This document shows, in pieces, positions 46,801-58,800 of a DNA stretch of 64,000 bases (position 1 is the stretch's first letter; every line of letters starts with the position of its first letter). Below the pieces are notes generated by a model that did not search any database, was not told the origin of the DNA, and saw only the letters and a list, made by a program, of their open reading frames with translations. A program made the position numbers and the translations under genes. This DNA is from Arenicola marina. Taxonomy: Eukaryota > Annelida > Polychaeta > Arenicolidae. The stretch spans positions 26,077,143 to 26,141,142 of the forward strand of contig OZ025265.1 in assembly GCA_964019135.1 (NCBI GenBank). The letters are read 5' to 3'.

Positions 46801-49800
46801 CGTCGATAAGGTGGGTAACTGCACATCAAGGGTGATGGGATCCAAACCTGATCAAAGTCGAATGAAAAGTGTTTTATTCTTCCTAATCTGTGAACAAGAT
46901 GGAAACTTTGTGGAGTTCTTAAGTGTTTTCAAACGACATCTCTCCTCCACGAAAGCCCGTTGTTGCCAAGGGATCACATTTCTTTATTTACAGCTTTGCC
47001 GGCGTCCGTCAGATAAACTGTAATTAAAGAAATGTCATCCCTTGGCACCAGCGGGCTTCCGTACTTTTCGACGGCTTTGTTGTTTGATTATAAAATCCTT
47101 GATTTCAGCCGTGTTATCGTACCTTACATACACAGATGTAGATGTATAAATGTATAAGATGTAGAGAAGGCTTTGGTTCCCTATATTATTACTACGAAGC
47201 ATAAACATACTTTCAGCGCGCAGTATTTGCCCGTTTGTAGTTGCGAAGTCGACAGGATTAAAACGTTTCCTCTTTCACAGTTATTCGAGCTTGAAGGCGG
47301 AGAAGGTTCAATAAATTCCGAAAACCGTCGAACAGTAGCACAAGAAAAATCGACTGCAAATTACATATGGTCAAAATGCTTGATTTGCAGGTCATGGTTT
47401 CCGTGTACAAGAATCAAACCGAAGTGAGTTGGCTGATTTTTGACGGAGACGAGAAAAATGTATCCGCTTCCTCCTGGTTCACGAAGGACAACCTGGCTGG
47501 TTTTTCGTTGAGAAATGTCGGCACCGCACAAAATTTTATGGGCCTGTAAGTGTTACTTCTGCTTCATACATCAGAGACGAGAAGTATATGGGGATCGGCA
47601 TAATAACGACTTGCAATCCACATGGTACGAAAATATCGAGGCTCAGGAATGTTGAGTGGTTCTCTACTATAAGTAAATGGATCTGCTACGGCTAAGAAGG
47701 TGCGTATGTTAGAAGGTCACAAATGAGCGTATGTTAGAGTATAACAAAGATAGATGTTAGCGGGGTAAAAAATTGGGTGTGTCAGCGGGTTAAGAAGGTG
47801 GATGTGTTAATGGATTAAGAAGGTGGGTGTGTTAATGGGTTAGGAAGGTGGGTGTGTTAATGGGTTAAGAAGGTGGGTGTGTAAGCGGGTTAAAAAATTG
47901 GGTGTGTTAGCGGGTTACGAAGGTGGATGTGTTAATGGATTAAGAAGGTGGGTGTGTTAATGGGTTAAGAAGGTGGGTGTGTTAGCGGGTTAAGAAGGTG
48001 GGTGTGTTAGCGGGTTAAGAAGGTGGATGTGTTAGAGGGTTAAGAAGGTGGATGTGCCAGCGGGTTAAGAAGGTGGGTGTGTTAATGGTTTAAGAAGGTG
48101 GGTGTGTTAATGGGTTAGGAAGGTGGGTGTGTTAATGGGTTAAGAAGGTGGGTGTGCAAGCGGGTTAAGAAGGTGGGTGTGTTAGCGGGTTAAGAAGGTG
48201 GGTGTGTTAATGGGTTAGGAAGGTGGGTGTGTTAATGGGTTAGGAAGGTGGGTGTGTTAATGGGTTAAGAAGGTGGGTGTGTAAGCGGGTTAAGAAGGTG
48301 GGTGTGTTAGCGGGTTAAGAAGGTGGGTGTGTTAATGGGTTAGGAAGGTGGGTGTGTTAATGGGTTAAGAAGGTGGGTGTGTAAGCGGGTTAAGAAGGTG
48401 GGTTTGTTAGCGGGTTAAGAAGGTGGGTGTGTTAATGGGTTAGGAAGGTGGGTGTGTTAATGGATTAAGAAGGTGGGTGTGTTAGCGGGTTAAGAAGGTG
48501 GGCGTGTTAGCGGGTTAAGAAGGTGGATGTGTTAGAGGGTTAAGAAGGTGGATGTGCCAGCGGGTTAAGAAGGTGGGTGTGTTAATGGTTTAAGAAGGTG
48601 CGTGTGTAAGCAGGTTAAGTAGATGGATGTGTTAGCGGGTTAAGCAGGTGAATGAGTTAGCGGGTTAAGAAGGTGGGTGTGTTAAAGGTTTAAGAATGTG
48701 GGTGTCTTAATGGGGTAAGAAGGTGGATGTGTTAGCGGGTCAAGATGGTGGGTGTGTTAGATGTTTAAGAACAAGGTAATACGTGTGTTAACATATCGGA
48801 TGTGTTAGAGGGTTAGGACGGAGAATTAATGCATTACATGATGAAAGTTGCTATTTCAACCAATAATCCAAGTAGTCTGGGAATCACAGATGACAATCGA
48901 TGATTTGTTTTCATTAATTGACAACCGTGGGGATAATTATAATTTATAGAGAAAAGACATTTTAAATGCACGAAAAGGCATTGCTCCCATCAGGACTTAA
49001 ACGCACAATCCTACAAAGAAAAGGACATAGTAACTTTAAGTTGTCGCGTTTCTTCTATTTTGTGGTCGCCCTGTATTTAAAACCGCAGGAGATGGTATTC
49101 CGTCTGTTATTTTAGCATACAGGTCACCCTACCGATGAGAATATGTCACATGACTAGAGAAAATGATGCTTTTGTGCCTAGCATTTATTCTAGAATCCAA
49201 CTGCGGGACATTTTTGACATCATCGTTTTGCAAATATAATCCTGATGCAGACCCCAGGTATCCAGGCTACTTGGTGGCAGAAGGCGAAGAGAAAAATGTT
49301 AGTTGTTCCTTTCAGGCTTACCGGGGAGAATGTGCGGCGTTCGTTTTACTTGAACAACCATTCGGGGTGTGAGGGTGATCGTGGTTGGCTGATGGTCTTG
49401 GAACCCGGATCTAGTGCTTGTTACTGGGACGACCTGTTCGGCCGCGAGTACCTCAAGCCGGCCATATTGTTCTCACCCAGCGGCGAAGGCAATCAGGAGT
49501 GGCAGACAGGTGAGGATGTTTGAATTAACCGATCTCGCATGGAAATCATCAAGCTAAAGTTGCTATTGTAACAAATTTGGAAGGTTTGCAGAGGCAGTCG
49601 AATGCCTAGGTCACCGATCACGACTAAACCCGGGCTAGCTCAGTCGGTAGAGCATCGGACAGTTGATCGTAGTTGATGGTCCGTTCAATGCTCGAACATT
49701 ATTTGTTCACGTTTACAGATGCCAATAGGTATTTTCTCTGAAAATGTAGTCTTCCCGACTGATCGGCAGATCAGTGTACATATGCGGCCCATTGGCATGT

Positions 49801-52800
49801 TGACATTTGTTAGTAACATCATCTTTAAGCGTCTGATCAAAATCAAAAAAGTCGAAATCTGTACCGCTGATGACGTACAGGTGGCCAATGACAGACATGA
49901 CATGACGAAGTTACCAAGGCCAATTACCGTCAAGAGCCGGACAATTAAAACGGCAACCCGTTGCGCGGGGCCGCCCCCGATGGGTTAGAGCGCTCTCTCT
50001 TGCCACCTGAGAGCCTAACGGCGCTTGGATCCGTGGTTCGCGCCCCGCTGTAATCCTGTCTGTGTGGTCGCAGGATAAAGATCCCATGTCCTTCGTTGCG
50101 ACCATACGACCATATGACCATAAGTGGTTAAAGCGTCCTGAATATACAACCAACCAACCCTTTGGGCTTATGGTGGCGCCGGCGGGGGTGGGGGGGATGC
50201 AAATGATTGCGGTCGGACTAAGATAGCGCCTTTTCATTTTGTGAAAGCACCCATGTCTTAGCGCTGCTCTTTGCGGAACTATTCGCTACTTAAAGTTACC
50301 AACGGCCATTGTAACAGACAAATATTTATATCATGCCTCAACAGCGAATAAGTTTAATGTGTGACTAACGACAATGCTTGTATGTCTTATCAGAACTTTG
50401 CAAGCCTGGCCTGTGGTCAACAATTCTCGGCTACGGCGACAAAATTTCCTGTTGTAAGCATGTGGACACGATTCCTTCGGCCAGCGTCGACGATTGCGCC
50501 CAAAGTGCCTGTAGAAAGGGTTACCACGTGATTAACTACAGTGGACCAGAGAAAAGGTGTTTCCTCAAGAACTGCACCACAGAGGACTACAATATATCAA
50601 CTTACCCGTCCGGTCTACACAGGGTAGAGGCACTTACTAGTAAGTAGATCATGCCTACAGTAACAATAGCTCACTAGGCCAGTCCTTGCCGGTTAGTAGA
50701 TCCGCACAGCCGTACGTTGTACCAGTGCTCATTGGTTGGTGGATCCACACAGCCGTACATTGTAGCAGTGATCACTGGTTAGTGGATCCGCATAGTCGTA
50801 CATTGTACCACTGATCGCTGGTTAGTAGGTCCGCACAGTCGTACGTTGTACCAGTGCTCACCGAATAGTGGATCTTCACAGCCGTACTTTGTACCAGAGC
50901 TCACTGATTAGTGGATCCGCATAGTCGTACATTGTACCAGTGCTCACTGGTTGGTGGATCCGCAAAACCGTACATTGTATCAGTGCTCACTGCTTAGTTG
51001 ATCCGCACAGCCGTACATTGTACCAGGGCGCATTGGTTAATGGATCCGCACAGCCGTACATTGTATCAGTGCTCACTGGTTAGTGGATCCGCACAGCCGT
51101 ACATTGTACCACTGATCACTGGTCGGTTTGATCCGCACAATCGTACATTGTAGCAGTGCTCACTGGTTGGTGGATTTGTACAGCCGTACATTGTACCAGT
51201 GCTCACTGATTGGTGGACCCGCACAGCCGTACATTGTACAGTGTTCACTTGTCAGTGGATCTGCTCAGCCGTATATTGTACCAGTGATCACTGGTTAGTG
51301 GATCTGCACAGCCGTACATTGTATCAAAGCTCACTGGTTAGTGGATCCGTTCAGCCGTACATTGTACCAGTGATCACTGGTTAGTGGATCCGCACAGTCG
51401 TACATTGTACCAGTGCTCATTGGTTGGTGGATCGGCACAGCCGTACATTGTACCAGTGATCACTGATTAGTGGCTCTGCACAGCCGTATATTGTACCAAT
51501 AATCACTGCTTAGTGGATCTGCACAGCCGTACATGGTACCAAAGCTTACTGGTTAGTGGATCCGCTCAGCCGTACATTGTACCAGTGATCACTGGTTAGT
51601 GGATCCGCTCAGCCGTACACTGTACCAGTGCTCATTGTTTGGTTTTATCCGCACAGCCGTACATTGTACCAGTGATCATTGGTTAGTGGATCCGCACAGC
51701 CGTACATTGTACCAGTGTTCACTTGTTGGTGGAACCGCACTATCGTACATTTTACCAGTGCTCATTGATTGGTGGATCCGAACAGCCGCACATTGTACCA
51801 GTGCTCACTACATAGTGGATCAGCACAGCCGTTCATTATACTAGTGCGCACTTGTTGTCCGTCCGCAACATACGGAAAAAAACATGTTGTCTGTATCTAC
51901 GTACCTAGCAGGGGATTTCCGTTGACTTTCTGCCTTGTAATGCGCAATCAACGAGATAGTGTGAAGATTTTTCCGGGTGCCAACAAAATTTTGATGTTTC
52001 TTGCTGAAGTAGCAAAATGGCGGACGGACAACAAGTGCGCGTGGGTCATGTGACGCCGCGTGACTCATCGCCCACGTGACCTAAATCCCGGGGGCTCACC
52101 ATGGGGGGACGGGAGGACCCGGGGCTCCAGGTGGGGGGGAATATACTTAGGAGAGGCCCCCTGCGAGTAGGGGGTAATAACTTCTATCGTTGCTGCACAA
52201 CAAAAGAAATTATGGCACATAATTTCATATATCTAAGCTTTCTTTACAGGGGACCACATGATGGCAGATTTCCTTACAGTGTCCATCCTGGTGAAGCAAC
52301 AACGTAAATATCACTTATTTCTTCATGACTTTTCTATCGAATTGTATATCGAAAACGATCGATTTATTTGTCGTTATTTGGCGGCATATTACTTATAATT
52401 ATTTACAATGCTTCAGGAGAAATTAAAGTAGCTTCCAGTAAGAATATGGCTGCCGGATGTGACGTCGCAATTTGGGGAACACTCCCTCCCCGTGCGCCTG
52501 CACTGACAGACGGCACGTCTTTGGTCACGTGGGACTCGTCACTCTGTGTTCAACTGAATGATACCGCTGGCGGGTTGATAGTTGTGGACCTGAAAGAATG
52601 GAGAGCGGTAGGACATGTCAGTCTCAACATTGTGGGTGAGTGCTGGATAAAGACCCGGTAATGGACTCCAATGGGAAGGAGAGCTGTAGGACTTGTCAGT
52701 CTCAACATTGTGGGTGAGTGCTGGATAAAGACACGGTAATGGACTCCAATGGGGAGGAGAGCTGTAGGACTTGTCAGTCTCAACATTGTGGGTGAGTGCT

Positions 52801-55800
52801 GGATAAAGACCCGGTAATGGACTCCAATGGGGAGGAGAGCTGTAGGACTTGTCAGTCTCAACATTGTGGGTGAGTGCAGGATAAAGACACGGTAATGGAC
52901 TCCAATGGGGAGGAGAGCTGTAGGACTTGTCAGTCTCAACATTGTGGGTGAGTGCTGGATAAAGACACGGTAATGGACTCCAATGGGGAGGAGAGCTGTA
53001 GGACATGCCAGTCTCAACATTGTGGGTGAGTGCTGGATAAAGACACGGTAATGGACTCCAATGGGGAGGAGAGCTGTAGGACATGCCAGTCTCAACATTG
53101 TGGGTCAGTGCTGGATAAAGACACGGTAATGGGCGATCTCCCGACAGACCGCGCTCCGCTTGCGCTATTGCCCCTCTGCCTAAGTAAACTGGGCCGTATG
53201 TAACCGTCGGGATTACCGTACGCAAAACTTGAATTCAATTGGAGATATATCCGAAGTTTTGCATCCAATGCATCATTAAGAGGACAATTCGGCCACCACT
53301 GGCTTTTTTGGCGTTTTTAAGTATGACGCCATATATATTTCGTACAGTTGATATTGACGCAGTCAGATAATCAGTCAGTCCAAGACAAGTCTCCAAAGGA
53401 TTCTGAAGCTGATAATGTAGGTGGAAAATCGTTGAATGATCCGCTTTAAGTGAATCACCGATCACGCCCACTAGTTGTCACCATAATCTTAAATGGTCTG
53501 TCGTGAAAAGTCCTCATGGCTCAACACCCATGTGATGACCCCATGGAATGGAATATTCGGGGAAATGACAGGCCTGAGTCATACGTGGGCTATGTTGAAA
53601 CCGGCAAAACATGCAAGAGTCAGGTCTAGTAGGTGTAAGAACTATACATCTAGGAATCATGTTCGTTATCAAAATAGCGCACTGTTTCGTGTGTCACTGT
53701 TTAAATGACGCACGTTTGTGTTAATAATAATGCCCGACTATGTGTAAAGTACAACAACAAAAATGTTTCCTGATGCTATATGTGCAGGAGTCTGATACGG
53801 GTATCTACACGCCTGTCTCATTGCAGACGACCACCAGCTGTACAACGTGGCGACAGCAGCCTACATTGCGAGGTGTGAGGCTTCTAGTGAATACAACGAC
53901 GTATACAAGTGTGACAACATCTATGATGGTGGCATTGGTGACGGGGGTGGTGAATCGTGGGCATCCAGGAAACAGGGCGTCGGTGCCTGGGTCCTAGTTG
54001 AGTTCTATGTTGATGTCATAGTTCATGAAGTCCACATCCTTCAGCGCTGCGGTACTTTGGATATGACCCAGATCATAGAACTCCGGTTTACGGACGGCAC
54101 CCACCGACAAGTAAGTTGTATCATTGTCATGTTAAGTCGTACCAGTGACGTCATCCTATACTGTTTGTAACACACGCGTATGTGCGTATATGTGTGGTTC
54201 TGCCTTGCTGAAATCCCTCTGTCTCTGCCAGACGTGAGCGTCCAGTGCGTATGTGTGGTTCTGCCTTGTAGACATCCCTCTGTCTATGCCAGACGTGAGC
54301 GTCCAGTACGTATGTGTGGTTCTGCCTTGTAGACACCCCTCTGTCTACGCCAGACGTGAGCGTCCAGTACGTATGTGTGGTTCTGCCTTGTAGACACCCC
54401 TCTGTCTACGCCAGACGTGAGCGTCCAGTACGTATGTGTGGTTCTGCCTTGTAGACATCCATCTGTCTATCCCAGACGTGACCGTCCAGTACGTATGTGT
54501 GGTTCTGCGTTGTAGACACCCATCTGTCTCTGCCAGACGTGAGCGTCCAGTACGTATGTGTGGTTCTGCCTTGTAGACATCCATCTGTCTATCCCAGACG
54601 TGACCGTCCAGTACGTATGTGTGGTTCTGCGTTGTAGACACCCATCTGTCTCTGCCAGACGTGAGCGTCCAGTATGTGTAGTTCTGCCTTGTCGACACCC
54701 CTCTGTCTACGCCAGACGTGAGCGTCCAGTACGTATGTGTGGTTCTGCCTTGTAGACATCGTTTTGTCTATGCCAGACGTGAGCGTCCAGTACGTATGTG
54801 TGGTTCTGCCTTGTAGACATCCTTTTGTCTATGCCAGACGTAAGCTTCCGGTACGTATGTGTGGTTCTGCCTTGTAGATATCCCTCTGCCTATGCCAGAC
54901 GTGAGCGTCCGGTATGTGTGGTTCTGCCTTGTAGACATCCCTCTGCCTATGCCAGACGTGAGCCCTAATTAAGCCCTTGACTTGTTTTATGAATATAGAT
55001 ATGTATTTAAAATTATGTTGTGTTCTCAGGTACACCTGGCGTACTATCCTGACGTTATGTTCGCGGACTGTTCCGGCCAGGACTGGCAGGTGTTCCCTAT
55101 CTCCCCGGTCGTCACAGGATCCATCAACTTTACCAATAAAGCTGTCTACAACTCTACTAACAATGGCCTTCGAGAGATCAAGGTTATTGGTCGAGGTGAG
55201 TGCAACCCATGTCTTTGTCTTGTTTGTGTATTGTTTGGATATATTGGCATTATCAATGCTCACGATATAGAAGTCTAGTTTTTTTAATGAAGATGTTTAA
55301 ACATTTAAATGAAATCACGCTGCAGTATCTATATTTTGCGGGAATTAGGCAACTGACAAGCCGTACCGCTAACAAAGATACTTGTCTTCCACAGTGGCTT
55401 CAAGCAACAACTTTACAGTCGCCATTTTGGATGACAACACGCTTACCGCGGCCAGCGACTTCATCAACATCCCGGATGAATACAAGTGTGGCTCTGTTCA
55501 GGTGTCAAACACGGAACTGTTGCACGACGACGACGCCACTGTATTCATCCACTGCGACAAAGTAGTGCGCGGTCGTTTCGCCGTCATTCTCTACCATGGT
55601 GTCGGGCTAGGAATGTGCGAGATCAAAGCATTCACAGGTTGGTTGTTTGCCCCATTGTTCTAGTGTTTTCCACGGAATGGTTGATCTATAACCAAACATT
55701 GTATGTGAAATTAACTGTTACCTCTGCTATAGACATCGTGCGTAGTTACGTAACAACTATCGCCATCTTTAATGCTCACAATGACAGTTCTCAGTTAATA

Positions 55801-58800
55801 AAAATTATTTATTCTTATCATATACATACTGAACCTTTCATGACCTCCTGGCAGTCATTCAGTTTTTGATAAATGTCGCCATGGTGGGTCGCGCCATTCT
55901 GGGTCAAATCTCATCGACCGCCCGTCTTCTTTTCAATCGCTTGTATACCCATGTCCGGTAATAGATAATGGCCTACTTTGCTGAATACTAAGGGGGGGGG
56001 GGGCGGGGTAAAGTTTCGGGGGGTAGGCAGGTAGATGATGGTTGACGAGGGGGGGGGGGGGGGGTGGCGTATCGGTTTGGGCCAGAAATGTGCAAGAACC
56101 TGTACAATGAACCTCGTTGACTGGTTTTAGGTATGGATTCTGACGTACATCATATCGCGACAAGGGGCGGGTCAGAAAAATCTGCACATGCCTACACGGT
56201 AGTGAAAGGGGGGAGAATGATGGGTCCAGTACACGAAGAATGTCCGTCCACATGGCGCGCAGTTCGCATTGTAAACGGACATCCACCACCGCCACCCCCC
56301 ATCACCCCCCACTCACTCTTCCTGGATGCGCCAATGTCGACGTCATTATGCAACTCGTTAGCGGCCCATCAGCGGAGTGCTTGATGTTCACTAGTATTGT
56401 GTCTCTTAATTCACAGGATCGAGTGAGTTCTACATCGGACAACTGACATTCGAGGGCGAAACTTCAGGCGATACTTCAGGCTCAGGACCGGACAGAATCG
56501 TGATACCTTCTACCAGCCAGATTGCAGCAGCGACAGGCAACGGAACAGTGGTGGGATGGCGGTATGTACGACGATCTCAGACTTGCTTGGATAGTAATGA
56601 GCTAGTAACCAGGGTTTATAGCTTCCCATGTTGATCTGCTGGTAGCGGTGAAAGAAACAGGATGTCTGACAGCCCTCCTCTCCTTCCTTCTCCTGCGTCG
56701 TCAGTCCATAGTCTTCAGCGTGGCGCCACATAGTGTCACTCCATTGTACTAAGACAGGATGTTATAGTTATTTCCGGTAGTAAGAAGTCCTCTCCTGTGT
56801 AACTTCGCGTCTTCTTCAATGGCAAACTCCACAAATTCCAGATATAGCGCCGCGCACGCCGGGACAGCTATTCTCCACATATGGCGACCCGCCTCGCAGA
56901 GTGAATTCCAGCTGGTTGGCCAGACAAACGTTACCGTGACAACGCCCGGCGCATCACTTCTCAACCTGGCGCGCGCGGAACGTTTTGAAGTACAAAAAGG
57001 AGATGTGTACGGTAAATATGTACAGATAAATCAACGTATTACAAAAGCATAAAATATTAAATGTGTATGCACTGAGGAAGTATTAGGGAACGACATTGGG
57101 AGAGAGAAAAGTGGAAAAGTTGTTCTAAATTGACTGGGATACCACACAGTTTGGCCTGCCGACTACCATATTAATTGGCATACCGACTACCATATCGACT
57201 TACATACCGACTGCCATATTGAACGGCATACGGACTACCATTTTGACTTGCATACGGACTACCATATTGACTGGATACCGACTACCATATTGACTGGCAT
57301 ACCGACTACCATATTGACTTGCATACCGACTACCATATTGACTTGCATACCGACTACCATATTGACTGGATACCGACTACCATATTGACTGGCATACCGA
57401 CTACCATATTGACTTGCATACCGACCACCATATTGACTGGCATACCGACTGCCATATTGACTTGCATACCGACTGCTATATTATCTGCCATACCGACTAC
57501 CATATTGAATGGCATACCGACTATTATATTGACTGGCATACCGACTGCATTATTAACTGGCATACCCGCTACTATATTGACTGACATACCGGCAACCATA
57601 TTGACTGGCATAGCGCCTACCATATTAACTTACATACCAAGTACAATATTGACCGGCGTACCGACTACCATATTGACTGGCATGCCGCCTACCATATTGA
57701 AAGGCACACCGACTACCATATTAAATGGCGTACCGAGTACCATATCGACAATTGACCACATTGTATTTATACCTGTTTAATCTCGTCACCCATGCTATAG
57801 CGAAATAGTGACAGGCGAATGTGATACAGCAAATAGGATTGGCTTGCTATGGGTAAAATTGTCTATCTGCTTTGACAATCAACGTACCAACCAAGCAATT
57901 AGGCTTGACAATAACTGCGTGACAATAAGAGTTAACCTTCGCCATTTGCTCCTACGGTAGGAATCGATCAGGAACCATCCACAGGGGGTGAGCCTGTCAT
58001 ACCCTTCACGGACTGTGAAGGACTCCCAGACTCCACACTGGCGCTCACCGTCACGACACCGCCGCTAGTCGGCGACACTGTCGCAGCCACCGCCCTGACC
58101 ACGTGCCGCCGCTACATGTTCCATGCCGTCGTCCAACCTAAGGAGGAAGGTACGGTTTGCTGGGTTTTGTAAGCTTAAACTTTAATCTACATGCATTACT
58201 CTTCGTTTTGGATGGCCATTGTTTATTACGAAGTATCTACGCACGTTCGCAACAGTTGGTGACACTCATAAACTCTGTGGTTGTCTCAGTCACCTTGACT
58301 TCATGTCATCTTCGCCATACAACAATGACCCTTGCTCGTACTGTCACTATGTGTTTGTGTCTGCTAACCTACCGGTTCTGTGCATGCCCGGCACAAGGGC
58401 TGCGAGAAATGTGTGTCCTCTAACCCAACCCTAATCTAACATTATGTGTATAAAAACAAACTTCACCTAACTTTATGCCTTTCTTATTAACCAGTGCAAT
58501 GAAGGACGTGTATGTTTTATATTAGGTTTCCTTTCTCTGTTTCTCTCTACGTGTTCAATCTTCCCATTATCGCTTACATCTCTCTCGTTCATGATGACGC
58601 ATATTTCCCCAGGTGCTTCCATTCCTCCCATATTAGGATTTTGCTTCATCAGCGAACGTTTCGTTGCAATACAATACACCTCTTCGGCAACAATGGCAGT
58701 GGATTTCTTTCTTCTTACTGGTCTTTGCACTTAAACTTTTACTTTTACGCAGCAAGCGACATTTTATGGCCCAACCATCATCTTACAAGATAGTCTGGCG

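Noticed and set aside
49627-49705. Functional tRNA-Lys gene
   Set aside because: The anticodon and T arms do not form proper stems; only the 5' half is tRNA-like.
52539-53225. 228-codon minus-strand frame opposite exon 7 and intron 7
   Set aside because: Created by the 78-bp array, a multiple of three, antisense to a well-supported exon.
57319-57780. 153-codon plus-strand frame as a cryptic exon of the gene
   Set aside because: It is the 24-bp intron 12 array; exons 12 and 13 join in frame without it.
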